From NCBI GenBank assembly GCA_902465215.1, contig CABQMM010000017.1:1-11114 (forward strand): a stretch of DNA of 11,114 bases, written 5' to 3'. Positions within the stretch are counted from its first letter, which is position 1, and each line of letters starts with the position of its first letter. Below the pieces are notes generated by a model. That model did no database searches, was not told the DNA's origin, and worked only from the letters and a program-made list of their open reading frames with translations. Source of the DNA: an uncultured Bacillota bacterium (GTDB taxonomy: Bacteria > Bacillota > Clostridia > Peptostreptococcales > Anaerovoracaceae). Position numbers and translations under genes: made by a program. Below, in pieces: positions 1 to 6,714 of this stretch.

Positions 1-1
1 G

Positions 2-1936
2 AAGAGCAAGCTGGGAATCGACATCGAAAATGATTTCGAGCCGGTATACATCCCAATCAGAGGAAAGGGCGACCTCATCAAAGAATTGAAAAAGGAAGCA
101 AAAGCGGCAGGAAAAATTTATCTGGCAACCGACCCGGATCGTGAAGGAGAGGCAATTTCATGGCATTTAGCATATTTGCTGGGAATCGATGCGAACACGC
201 CATGCAGAATCGTTTTCAACGAAATCACGAAAGACGCAATCAAGAATGCGGTAAAGAATCCAAGACCGATTGATTTGCACCTGGTGGACGCGCAGCAGGC
301 AAGGCGCGTGCTGGACAGACTGGTGGGATACCAGATCAGCCCACTGCTGTGGAGAAAAGTCAGAAGAGGACTGAGCGCCGGAAGAGTGCAGTCAGCGGCT
401 TTAAAAATTATCTGCGACCGCGAAAACCGGATTAAAGCATTCGTGCCGCAGGAATATTGGAATATTACGGCAGATTTCAAAAAGGGAAAGAAGTTCACCG
501 CCAAACTTGCGGAATACAAGGGCAAGAAGCTTGCAATCGAAAGCAAAGAGGCGGCAGACAAGGTTTTGGCAGAGCTGGAAGCGGGGACTTACACCGTCGG
601 CAAGATCAACCGTAAGCAGCGTTCGCGCAAGCCTTTTGCACCGTTTACGACCAGCAGCCTGCAGCAGGATGCGGCGAACAAGCTGGGATTTACGACGAAA
701 AAGACGATGATGGTTTCACAGCAGCTTTACGAAGGTGTGGAAATCAAAGGACAGGGAACGGTCGGTCTGGTAACCTATATCAGAACGGACTCCGTCCGCA
801 TTTCAGCGGAAGCCAAGGCGATGGCGAAGCAGTACATCGAAGACAATTTCGGAAACAATTACTCTGCGAATAATATATACAGCAATAAAAAGAAAGATAT
901 TCAGGACGCGCATGAAGCGATTCGTCCGAGCCGGATTGTGCTCGACCCGGAAAGCATCAAGGAGTCGCTGACAAAAGACCAGTACAGTCTGTATAAACTG
1001 ATTTGGACGCGTTTCCTTGCCAGTCAGATGACGGCGGCTGTTTTTGACAGCATGCAGGTCAATATCGAAAACGGAGACTACTGCCTGAAGGCATCCGGCT
1101 CCAAGCTGATTTTTGACGGTTATCAGCGCGTCTACTCTCCGAATCTGGAAGAGGATAAGGACAAACTTCTCCCGGATTTGGAAGAAGGCGAAACGCTCAA
1201 GGCGGAGGCTGCGCAGGGCGAACAGAAATTTACCGAACCGCCTGCACGCTTTACCGAGGCAAGTCTGGTAAAAGAGCTGGAAGAGCGCAACATCGGAAGG
1301 CCGAGTACCTATGCGCCGATTATCGCGACGATTTTGGAAAGAAAATATATCAGCCGTGAGAAAAAAACTCTGGTTCCGACCGAACTGGGCTTCGTTGTTA
1401 CCGGCATGATGGAAGAGTATTTCAAGGAAATCGTTGACGCAGGCTTTACCGCAGACATGGAAGACAAGCTGGATGATGTGGAAGCCAAGGATATGGACTG
1501 GAAACAGATTGTCCGCGACTTTTACGGCCCACTGAAGGAAGAACTGGAGATTGCGGACAAGGCGATTGAAAAGGTGCAGCTTGAGGACAGAGTCAGCGAC
1601 GAGACTTGTGAAATCTGCGGAAAGCCGATGGTTTTCAAGTCCGGAAGATTCGGCGAATTCTTAGCCTGCAGCGGCTATCCGGAGTGCAAAAATACGAAAG
1701 CAATCGTAAAATCCATCAATGTGAAATGCCCCGACTGCGGCAAAGACATCGTGGCCAAGCGTGGACGTTCGGGAAAGGTTTTTTACGGCTGCAGCGGCTA
1801 TCCGGAATGCAATAGAGCGTACTGGTACAAACCAACCAATAAAAAGTGTCCGCAGTGCGGCGAACTTTTACTGGAAAAACACACAAAGACCACGAAATAC
1901 GCATGTTCAAATGCTAAATGTGGATATAAAGAGTAA
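2..1936 (+). CDS. topA: DNA topoisomerase I (type IA), 5'-truncated by window
   Basis: Type IA topoisomerase that relaxes negatively supercoiled DNA by passing one strand through a transient break. The frame is open from base 2, so the gene starts outside the window. The 644 residues present suggest that about 40-50 N-terminal residues of the TOPRIM domain are missing from a usual length near 690. Visible are the TOPRIM acidic motif DPDREGE (from base 131, Mg2+ binding), the strand-passage core, and the active-site motif TYIRTDS with its catalytic Tyr at 776-778. Three C-terminal four-cysteine zinc fingers follow at about 1607-1687, 1727-1810 and 1847-1921 (CEIC, CPDC and CPQC starts), as in Firmicute and E. 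coli TopA. The TTG at 86 is not a start, because conserved sequence continues upstream. It is first in an apparent operon with hslV, 16 bases downstream. Identification is near certain. Confidence 0.97.
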   Translation, partial: KSKLGIDIENDFEPVYIPIRGKGDLIKELKKEAKAAGKIYLATDPDREGEAISWHLAYLLGIDANTPCRIVFNEITKDAIKNAVKNPRPIDLHLVDAQQARRVLDRLVGYQISPLLWRKVRRGLSAGRVQSAALKIICDRENRIKAFVPQEYWNITADFKKGKKFTAKLAEYKGKKLAIESKEAADKVLAELEAGTYTVGKINRKQRSRKPFAPFTTSSLQQDAANKLGFTTKKTMMVSQQLYEGVEIKGQGTVGLVTYIRTDSVRISAEAKAMAKQYIEDNFGNNYSANNIYSNKKKDIQDAHEAIRPSRIVLDPESIKESLTKDQYSLYKLIWTRFLASQMTAAVFDSMQVNIENGDYCLKASGSKLIFDGYQRVYSPNLEEDKDKLLPDLEEGETLKAEAAQGEQKFTEPPARFTEASLVKELEERNIGRPSTYAPIIATILERKYISREKKTLVPTELGFVVTGMMEEYFKEIVDAGFTADMEDKLDDVEAKDMDWKQIVRDFYGPLKEELEIADKAIEKVQLEDRVSDETCEICGKPMVFKSGRFGEFLACSGYPECKNTKAIVKSINVKCPDCGKDIVAKRGRSGKVFYGCSGYPECNRAYWYKPTNKKCPQCGELLLEKHTKTTKYACSNAKCGYKE

Positions 1937-1952
1937 AACAGGAGGTAACTAG

Positions 1953-2492
1953 ATGGTAGAGTTTCATGCAACCACAATCTGTGCGGTAAGACGCGGACCG
2001 GATGACATCTGCATCGGCGGCGACGGACAGGTCACAATGGGTGAACATACAATTATGAAAAACGGCGCGAAGAAAGTCAGAAAGATTTATAAAAATACGG
2101 TAGTGACAGGCTTTGCTGGTTCGGTAGCGGATGCTTTTGCGCTTACCGACAAATTTGAAAAGAAGCTGGACGAACATTCAGGCAATCTCAAGAGAGCGGC
2201 GGTTGATTTAGCTCAGATCTGGCGCTCCGATAAGGGAATGAGAAGCCTGGAAGCTTTGATGATCGTGGCGGATAAGGACAATATGCTCGTCATTTCCGGA
2301 AACGGAGAGGTCATCGAGCCGGATCAGGATTTCGTAGCAATCGGCTCGGGCGGCAATTTTGCATATTCAGCGGCAAATGCTTTGTTCAATAATACCGATA
2401 TGGATGCAGAAGCAATCGTGAGAGAATCGCTGCGTATCGCAAGTTCCATTTGTGTATACACGAACAGCAATATTTCGGTAGAAAAGTTATAA
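1953..2492 (+). CDS. hslV: ATP-dependent protease subunit HslV (ClpQ)
   Basis: Proteolytic subunit of the cytoplasmic HslVU (ClpQY) protease, a proteasome-like double hexamer with an N-terminal nucleophile that degrades proteins unfolded by HslU. The 179-residue length is normal. The start follows an AGGAGGT ribosome site at 1940-1946. The protein begins MVEFHATTI. Thr7 aligns with the catalytic Thr1 of E. coli HslV, so a six-residue propeptide is predicted to be removed rather than only the initiator Met. From memory, B. subtilis ClpQ also has a short leader. Other family motifs are GGDGQVT (22-28), the Lys-rich segment MKNGAKKVRK (35-44) that supplies the active-site Lys, GFAGSVADAF, GSGGN and the C-terminal ICVYTN. 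It is followed after 12 bases by its ATPase partner. Confidence 0.97.
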   Translation: MVEFHATTICAVRRGPDDICIGGDGQVTMGEHTIMKNGAKKVRKIYKNTVVTGFAGSVADAFALTDKFEKKLDEHSGNLKRAAVDLAQIWRSDKGMRSLEALMIVADKDNMLVISGNGEVIEPDQDFVAIGSGGNFAYSAANALFNNTDMDAEAIVRESLRIASSICVYTNSNISVEKL

Positions 2493-2504
2493 GGGGGATG
2501 AAAG

Positions 2505-3941
2505 ATGGCAAGTAAATTGTATAGTATGACTCCCAAGGAAATCGTTGCGGAGCTTGACAAATATATCATCGGGCAGAATGAAGCGAAGAAGTCCGTTGCA
2601 ATCGCCCTCAGAAACAGATACAGAAGAAGCCTTCTCTCGGAGGAAATGAGAGAAGAAATCACACCGAAGAATATTTTGATGATGGGTCCTACGGGCTGCG
2701 GTAAAACGGAAATCGCAAGGAGACTCGCAAAGCTCATGGACGCGCCTTTTGTTAAGGTTGAGGCTACCAAGTTCACGGAGGTAGGCTATGTCGGCAGAGA
2801 TGTGGATTCCATGGTCAGAGACCTTGTGGAAGCTTCCATGCGTGTGACGAAGCAGAGCAAACTCGAGGAAAAATATTCGGTTGCGGACAAGATTGTAGAA
2901 GAAAAACTGGTAGAGGCAATCATTCCGGGAAAAAACAAGAAAAAGCCGGGACAGCCTAAGAACCCGTTTGATTTTCTGATGAACAGCGGAGGATACACCA
3001 GCCAGAAGCAGCAGTATCTTGACAGTCAGGCAGCGAAGGAAGAGGCTGCGCCTGAGGACAACAGCGTGGAAATGGCAAGAGAGCAGGTCAGAGAGCAGCT
3101 GCGTCAGGGACTTTTGGAAGAGCAGTATGTGGAAATCGAAGTGACCGATACGCCGAAGGGCAACCAGCTTGACATGAGCAATGAAGGCATGAGCATCGCA
3201 ATCGGAAATATTTTCGGCGATATGATGCCGCAGAAGACCAAGAAGAAAAACTGCAAGGTTAAGGATGCAAGAAAGATTCTCCGCGAGCAGGAAGCGCAGA
3301 AGCTTATCGATATGGATCTTGTAACTGATGAAGCAATCGCAAATGCGGAGCAGAACGGCATCATCTTCATCGACGAAATCGACAAGATTGCTTCCGGTTC
3401 CCGTATGAGCTCAGGTGCGGATGTTTCCAGAGAAGGCGTGCAGAGAGATATTCTTCCAATCGTGGAAGGAAGCGTAATCAATACGAAATACGGTCCGGTT
3501 CGTACCGACCACATTCTTTTTATCGGCGCAGGTGCATTCCATATCGCAAAGCCGACGGACTTGATTCCTGAACTTCAGGGGCGCTTCCCGATTCGCGTTA
3601 CGCTTGACAGCCTGACAAAAGAGGATTTCGTGGAGATTCTTACGAAGCCTGAAAACGCTTTAATCAAGCAGCACAAGGCTTTGCTGGAAACAGAAGGAAT
3701 TGAAGTGGAATTTACGGAAGGCGCCATCGACCAGCTTGCGACGATTTCCTATGTTATGAATGAACAGACGGAAAATATCGGTGCAAGAAGACTGCACACG
3801 GTGCTTGAAAAGCTTTTGGAGGATATTTCCTTCAATATTCCGGAAATGGAAGAAGAGAAAATTGTCATCGATGAAAAATATGTAGAAGACAAATTCCAGG
3901 AAACGATTCATGCCGAAGACTTGGATAAATATATTTTATAA
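2505..3941 (+). CDS. hslU: ATP-dependent protease ATPase subunit HslU (ClpY)
   Basis: AAA+ (Clp/Hsp100) unfoldase that caps HslV, recognises substrates and threads them into the protease chamber using ATP. The 478-residue length fits the family. Visible in order are the N-terminal [16 protein letters not shown] segment; Walker A GPTGCGKT (61-68); the pore-loop GYVGRD (94-99) that grips substrate; the variable charged I domain (about 110-250); Walker B with FIDEID (residues near 288-293, in [12 protein letters not shown] 285-296); the LQGRFPIRV segment with the presumed Arg finger R360; and the sensor-2 motif IGARRLHTV (425-433). The C-terminus EDLDKYIL matches the conserved tail that inserts into HslV pockets. 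The start ATG at 2505 is preceded by AAGGGGG at 2491-2497, immediately after the hslV stop, so the two are probably co-translated in balanced amounts. Confidence 0.97.
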   Translation: MASKLYSMTPKEIVAELDKYIIGQNEAKKSVAIALRNRYRRSLLSEEMREEITPKNILMMGPTGCGKTEIARRLAKLMDAPFVKVEATKFTEVGYVGRDVDSMVRDLVEASMRVTKQSKLEEKYSVADKIVEEKLVEAIIPGKNKKKPGQPKNPFDFLMNSGGYTSQKQQYLDSQAAKEEAAPEDNSVEMAREQVREQLRQGLLEEQYVEIEVTDTPKGNQLDMSNEGMSIAIGNIFGDMMPQKTKKKNCKVKDARKILREQEAQKLIDMDLVTDEAIANAEQNGIIFIDEIDKIASGSRMSSGADVSREGVQRDILPIVEGSVINTKYGPVRTDHILFIGAGAFHIAKPTDLIPELQGRFPIRVTLDSLTKEDFVEILTKPENALIKQHKALLETEGIEVEFTEGAIDQLATISYVMNEQTENIGARRLHTVLEKLLEDISFNIPEMEEEKIVIDEKYVEDKFQETIHAEDLDKYIL

Positions 3942-3956
3942 CTGTATACAACACAA

Positions 3957-3979
3957 GACCCGGGCCGTGCGCTCGGGTC
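3957..3979 (+). promoter_or_regulatory. GC-rich hairpin abutting the codY ribosome binding site
   Basis: Nine-base arms GACCCGGGC (3957-3965) and GCTCGGGTC (3971-3979) pair with one G-U wobble around a five-base loop. The next bases, GAGG (3980-3983), are the likely Shine-Dalgarno of codY, 9 bases before its ATG. There is no downstream T tract, so a rho-independent terminator is unlikely. It could modulate codY translation, act as an RNA stability or processing element, or be a relic. The structure is seen directly; its role is inferred. Confidence 0.5.
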
Positions 3980-3992
3980 GAGGTTTAAAGAA

Positions 3993-4754
3993 ATGGGAAA
4001 AGAATTTTTAGAAAAAATCAGGAAGCTCAACTGGGTTTTGGGCGAAAGCACGACGGGAAAGCTGTCCTACGCGGAACTGAGCAAAATGCTGAGTGAGGTT
4101 ATCAATACGAACTTTTATGTAATCGACCGCCACGGATTCGTTCTGGGCGGCGCGTATACGGAGGCTTCGGACAAATCGACTTTCGAGGATGAGCTTGGTT
4201 TTGAGAAGATTACGGACAGCGACAATTTAGGGCTTTTGCAGATTGAAAAGACGGAAGCCAATTTGATTGGACGGGATTTAATTCCGTTTTTTGGCAAGGA
4301 CTACGGGATGATGGACAAGTACCACACTTTCGTGCCGGCTGTCTGCGGGGGCAAGCGCCTCGGGACCATTTTACTGGCAAAATATCACAAACCGTTTACC
4401 GATGAAGAAATCGTGCTTGCAGAATATGCGGCGGCGGTTGTCGGCTTGGAAATCCAAAGGAATCTCCAGCGTGAGCTTGAGAATGAGAAGAAGCTGGAAA
4501 TGGCAGTTGACATGGCGTTCTGCACACTTTCGCATTCGGAAAAGGACGCACTCGACCGAATTTTGCGCGAGATGATGGAAGACGAAGGAACTATCGTGGC
4601 AAGCAAAATCGCGACAAAATACGGACTGACCAATTCGGTCATCGTGAGCGCGCTTAAGAAGCTTGAAAGCGCGGGGATTCTCGAGACAAAGTCACTCGGG
4701 ATGAAAGGAACTTATATTAAGATTTTGAATCCACATGTAAGAAGTTTGATATGA
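3993..4754 (+). CDS. codY: GTP-sensing global transcriptional regulator CodY
   Basis: Firmicute global regulator. When loaded with branched-chain amino acids (through an N-terminal GAF domain) and GTP, CodY binds DNA and mostly represses amino-acid uptake, biosynthesis and other stationary-phase genes. The 253 residues are close to the 259 of B. subtilis CodY. Recognisable blocks are the central TFVPAVCGGKRLGTILLAKY (112-131), EYAAAVVGLEI (144-154), and the C-terminal winged helix-turn-helix VASKIATKYGLTNSVIVSALKKLESAG (202-228) followed by SLGMKGTYIKI. The family recognition helix normally reads TRSVIVNALRK; here Arg214 is Asn, Asn219 is Ser and Arg222 is Lys. The ligand-binding part of the GAF domain (about 55-95) also looks divergent. 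It is last in the topA-hslVU operon, with GAGG at 3980-3983 as ribosome site, and is closed by the terminator at 4759. Confidence 0.95.
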   Translation: MGKEFLEKIRKLNWVLGESTTGKLSYAELSKMLSEVINTNFYVIDRHGFVLGGAYTEASDKSTFEDELGFEKITDSDNLGLLQIEKTEANLIGRDLIPFFGKDYGMMDKYHTFVPAVCGGKRLGTILLAKYHKPFTDEEIVLAEYAAAVVGLEIQRNLQRELENEKKLEMAVDMAFCTLSHSEKDALDRILREMMEDEGTIVASKIATKYGLTNSVIVSALKKLESAGILETKSLGMKGTYIKILNPHVRSLI

Positions 4755-4758
4755 ATTG

Positions 4759-4793
4759 ACAGGGGCTCTTGTGAGCCCCTGTTTTGTCTTTAT
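4759..4793 (+). terminator. Rho-independent terminator of the topA-hslVU-codY operon
   Basis: A perfect ten-base stem, ACAGGGGCTC (4759-4768) with GAGCCCCTGT (4773-4782), has a TTGT loop and is followed by TTTGTCTTTATT. It starts 5 bases after the codY stop. It lies in the convergent gap before the minus-strand M23 gene, whose stop is at 4790. Read on the minus strand the same stem lacks a clear U tract, so any termination from that side should be weaker. Confidence 0.93.
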
Positions 4794-5395
4794 TCCAAAT
4801 ATTCCACCGGATCTATCGGTTCGTCGCCGAGCCAAAGCTCCAGATGCAGATGCGGACCGGTAGACATACCTGTACTTCCGACGGTTCCAATCTGCGTGCC
4901 GGCTTTCATCTCATCTCCAACGGAAACTTGCATTTCTTTCAGGCAGGCATAGACTGTACTAAAACCGTCGGTATGATCGATTACGATATAATTTCCACGT
5001 GACGCGCTAAACTCTGCGGTTCTTACTTTGCCATCCGCTGCGGCAAGCACAGGAGTCCCTTCTTCAGCAATATAATCGATACCGCCATGTGCCGGAACTT
5101 CTTCGATATTGGCATTTTTCGCTCCAAACGGGAAGCTGATTTTAAAAGAGGCAGCATCGGCAGGCGCTTCCGGCAAAAATAAATTTCCAAGACTGAATTT
5201 TTTCACGGCATAAACGCTTCCACATCCCAAAAGTAGAATCAGCGCAACTGTGACTGCAAGCGTCAGACACTTTCTCGAAACTGTCGGCTTTCGTTTGTTT
5301 TCTTTTTGATTCATTTTTTCCAAAATCCTTTCCGGAGTATCCTCAGGAGCTTTCAGATTTTGAAAGGCCTTCTTCATTTTTTCCTTATCACTCAT
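4790..5395 (-). CDS. Membrane-anchored M23/LytM-domain protein, candidate anti-sigma factor
   Basis: 201 residues with three parts. The first is a charged cytoplasmic N-terminus (1-42) whose segment FQNLKAPEDTPERILEKM resembles the short sigma-binding leader of many clostridial anti-sigma factors. The second is a single membrane segment (about 43-64, rich in L, A and V). The third is an extracytoplasmic M23 (LytM) domain from about 85. The zinc ligands are present: H103 and D107 in HGGIDY, and H184 in GPHLHLEL, with catalytic-type H182. The motif that usually reads YAHL reads YACL here, so Cys151 replaces the second catalytic His (LytM His260). The domain may therefore bind peptidoglycan or zinc without cutting well. 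The start overlaps the upstream sigma-factor stop by 4 bases (ATGA), implying translational coupling. The M23 fold is certain; the anti-sigma role is inferred from architecture and context. It could instead be a cell-wall hydrolase. Confidence 0.85.
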   Translation of the reverse strand: MSDKEKMKKAFQNLKAPEDTPERILEKMNQKENKRKPTVSRKCLTLAVTVALILLLGCGSVYAVKKFSLGNLFLPEAPADAASFKISFPFGAKNANIEEVPAHGGIDYIAEEGTPVLAAADGKVRTAEFSASRGNYIVIDHTDGFSTVYACLKEMQVSVGDEMKAGTQIGTVGSTGMSTGPHLHLELWLGDEPIDPVEYLE

Positions 5396-5871
5396 ATGGA
5401 TACCTCATCTTCCAAGTACTTTCTGAGTTCTTTTCTTGCGCGAGCAAGCCTTGTTCCGACCGTTCCTTGAGGAATTTCCAAAAGCTCTGCAATTTCATGT
5501 ATCTGATACCCCTCAAGATAATACAAAATTACCACAATGCGCTTTGCTTTGTCCAACCGCATAACAGCTGTAAACAAATCCTGATAGGATTTTTCCTCAA
5601 ACGCCAGACGATCTGCGTAGTCGCTGATATTTTCCTGTTTGTGAGGCAGCCTGCGCCAAAACTTACGACATTCGTTGCAAGTGACCTTTGCAAGCCAGTT
5701 TTTTATATGAGATTGACTCTCAAAGACATAGTCCGTTTCGTACAGCCGCAGAAGCACATCTTGTGTGACATCTTCCGCATCCGACTGCGATTTCAGAAAA
5801 CTGAAGGCAATACGAAAAATCATATCCATATATTTTTCTGCAAGCAATTTGAACTCTTCCGTACCAAGCAT
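5392..5871 (-). CDS. ECF-type (sigma-70 family) RNA polymerase sigma factor
   Basis: Alternative sigma factor of the extracytoplasmic-function type, 159 residues from the chosen start. Sigma region 2 spans about 10-73 (MDMIFRIAFSFLKSQSDAEDVTQDVLLRLY, then the NWLAKVTCNECRKFWR segment). Region 4 spans about 100-153 and ends in a helix-turn-helix (IHEIAELLEIPQGTVGTRLARARKEL). There is no C-terminal extension. The frame is open up to a GTG at 5934 and has another ATG at 5913. I prefer ATG 5871 because AAGGGAG lies 7 bases upstream (5879-5885), the protein then starts as ECF sigmas usually do, and a predicted promoter covers the upstream candidate starts. It forms an operon with the overlapping membrane M23 gene, its likely cognate anti-sigma factor. 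The ECF subgroup and regulon cannot be told from the sequence. Confidence 0.93.
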   Translation of the reverse strand: MLGTEEFKLLAEKYMDMIFRIAFSFLKSQSDAEDVTQDVLLRLYETDYVFESQSHIKNWLAKVTCNECRKFWRRLPHKQENISDYADRLAFEEKSYQDLFTAVMRLDKAKRIVVILYYLEGYQIHEIAELLEIPQGTVGTRLARARKELRKYLEDEVSI

Positions 5872-5878
5872 TAAATTT

Positions 5879-5885
5879 CTCCCTT
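5879..5885 (-). promoter_or_regulatory. Ribosome binding site deciding the sigma-factor start
   Basis: AAGGGAG, read on the minus strand, lies 7 bases before ATG 5871. Neither the in-frame ATG at 5913 nor the GTG at 5934 has a comparable site, so translation from 5871 is favoured. Confidence 0.75.
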
Positions 5886-5904
5886 GAAAAGCTTTTCTAC
5901 TTGT

Positions 5905-5934
5905 ATTATCCATAAGAGTGCCGTTTTTTTTCAC
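5905..5934 (-). promoter_or_regulatory. Predicted promoter of the sigma/M23 operon
   Basis: On the minus strand GTGAAA (5929-5934, 4/6 to TTGACA) and GATAAT (5905-5910, 5/6 to TATAAT) are separated by 18 bases. Transcription would begin near 5898, giving a leader of about 27 bases that still contains the AAGGGAG ribosome site. The -35 is weak, so an autoregulatory ECF promoter in the same place cannot be excluded. No terminator separates this site from the DUF554 stop at 5952, so readthrough from the upstream gene is also likely. Confidence 0.45.
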
Positions 5935-5951
5935 TTCTTTTAAATTTTTTT

Positions 5952-6629
5952 CTAAAAAACACTTTTTATCAGGAAAAACAGCACGGGAACGAGCAGGGAA
6001 GGGAGCAGGTTCATCGTCTTAAAGTCCTTGATTTTCAAAATCGAAATGCCCGAGGCCGCAATCAGAAAACCGCCGACAATCGAAAGCTCTGTCATAAACG
6101 GGTCGGAAATAAATTCCGCAAGGAATCCAGCACCGAGGTAAATTCCGCTCTGCCACAGAAAAAGAACAACCGCGGCGGCTGCGATTCCGATGCCATAGGT
6201 GGATGCCAGAACCATAGAGGTTACAAGGTCAAGCGTTCCGTTCGTAAAGAGAAAGGTTTCGTCTCCGTATATCGCGCTTTGAATCGGCCCGAGTATGGAA
6301 AGCGTTCCGATGCAGAAAAGCAGAATCGCGGTGGAAAGACCCTGCCCGAGTCCGCTTCCTCCTTTTTTATCTACAAGGCTTTGAAATTTACCGTCGATGT
6401 CAAGGCTTGTGCCGACAATGCTGCCGAGCGCGAGGCTGACGATGAACAAAACCGGAAACTGACTGTCCGGCATGTTGTTGACAATGGAATTGATGCCGAT
6501 TCCGCAGGCAGCAAGCCCCATCGCATCGAAAAGCACGGTCTGCTGCTTTTCCTTGAGTCCTTTTTTCAGGAAGCTTCCGACGATGCTTCCGACGATAATC
6601 ATGGCTGTATTGTAAATGGTTCCGATCAT
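5952..6629 (-). CDS. DUF554 family multi-spanning membrane protein (YdfK/YqgA-like)
   Basis: 225-residue hydrophobic protein of the DUF554 family (B. subtilis YdfK, E. coli YqgA type), an inner-membrane family whose function is not established. It opens MIGTIYNTAMIIVGSIVGSF, the usual family start. Further membrane segments lie near 38-52, 62-80, 100-118, 135-165, 185-200 and 208-223, with glycine-rich stretches such as LALGSIVGTSLDIDGK. An in-frame GTG at 6638 falls inside the Shine-Dalgarno sequence, so ATG 6629, 8 bases after GAGGAGG (6638-6644), is the start. It is divergent from the lysR-type gene. Its leader carries a near-perfect CodY box and the overlapping promoter region a possible LysR operator, so it may answer to both nutrient state and a specific effector. 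A transport role would be a guess. Confidence 0.9.
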   Translation of the reverse strand: MIGTIYNTAMIIVGSIVGSFLKKGLKEKQQTVLFDAMGLAACGIGINSIVNNMPDSQFPVLFIVSLALGSIVGTSLDIDGKFQSLVDKKGGSGLGQGLSTAILLFCIGTLSILGPIQSAIYGDETFLFTNGTLDLVTSMVLASTYGIGIAAAAVVLFLWQSGIYLGAGFLAEFISDPFMTELSIVGGFLIAASGISILKIKDFKTMNLLPSLLVPVLFFLIKSVF

Positions 6630-6637
6630 GGCAGACA

Positions 6638-6644
6638 CCTCCTC
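6638..6644 (-). promoter_or_regulatory. Ribosome binding site fixing the DUF554 start at ATG 6629
   Basis: GAGGAGG, read on the minus strand, is 8 bases before ATG 6629. The alternative GTG codon at 6636-6638 overlaps the site itself and cannot use it. Confidence 0.85.
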
Positions 6645-6646
6645 AA

Positions 6647-6661
6647 AGTTTTCTGAAAATT
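6647..6661. promoter_or_regulatory. Predicted CodY operator (14/15 match)
   Basis: The plus-strand 15-mer AGTTTTCTGAAAATT differs at one position (second base) from the CodY consensus AATTTTCWGAAAATT. It lies between the predicted -10 of the DUF554 gene (6671-6676) and its ribosome site (6638-6644), close to the transcription start, a position suited to repression. Because codY is in this window, the cognate regulator is clearly present. The match is seen directly; binding is inferred. Confidence 0.75.
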
Positions 6662-6670
6662 CATGCTTTG

Positions 6671-6699
6671 ATTGTACACTTTTCCTTGTAAGTTGAAAA
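6671..6699 (-). promoter_or_regulatory. Predicted promoter of the DUF554 gene
   Basis: On the minus strand TTTTCA (6694-6699, 4/6) and TACAAT (6671-6676, 5/6) have a 17-base spacer (6677-6693). Transcription would start near 6664, at the edge of the CodY box. The -35 lies within the spacer of the divergent lysR promoter, so the two polymerases would compete. Confidence 0.5.
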
Positions 6700-6700
6700 G
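6679..6700. promoter_or_regulatory. Inverted repeat between divergent promoters, candidate LysR operator
   Basis: CTTTTC (6679-6684) and GAAAAG (6695-6700) are a perfect six-base inverted repeat with a 10-base centre. It lies inside both predicted promoters, where LysR-type regulators commonly bind. A canonical T-N11-A pair is not formed by these exact arms, so the assignment is tentative. Confidence 0.4.
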
Positions 6701-6714
6701 CGACAGTTTATAAT
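6686..6714 (+). promoter_or_regulatory. Predicted promoter of the lysR-type gene
   Basis: TTGTAA (6686-6691, 4/6) and a perfect TATAAT (6709-6714) are 17 bases apart. Transcription would start near 6721, which argues against the in-frame ATG at 6721 as a translation start and leaves a leader of about 40 bases before ATG 6763. Confidence 0.65.

Noticed and set aside
3921..3950. Possible separate promoter for codY at the hslU 3' end
   Set aside because: Candidate hexamers (TTGGAT, TATACA or TATAAC) are weak or badly spaced, so operon transcription is the simpler reading.
3957..3990. Hairpin before codY as an intrinsic terminator
   Set aside because: The stem is strong but is followed by GAGGTTTAAAG, not a U tract.
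5872..5934. Upstream GTG (5934) and ATG (5913) starts for the sigma factor
   Set aside because: Neither has a ribosome site, and the predicted promoter covers both; ATG 5871 has AAGGGAG at good spacing.
5944..5960. Possible second CodY box (T7-CT-A6 region)
   Set aside because: Only about 10 of 15 positions match, and the match comes mainly from T and A runs at the DUF554 gene end.
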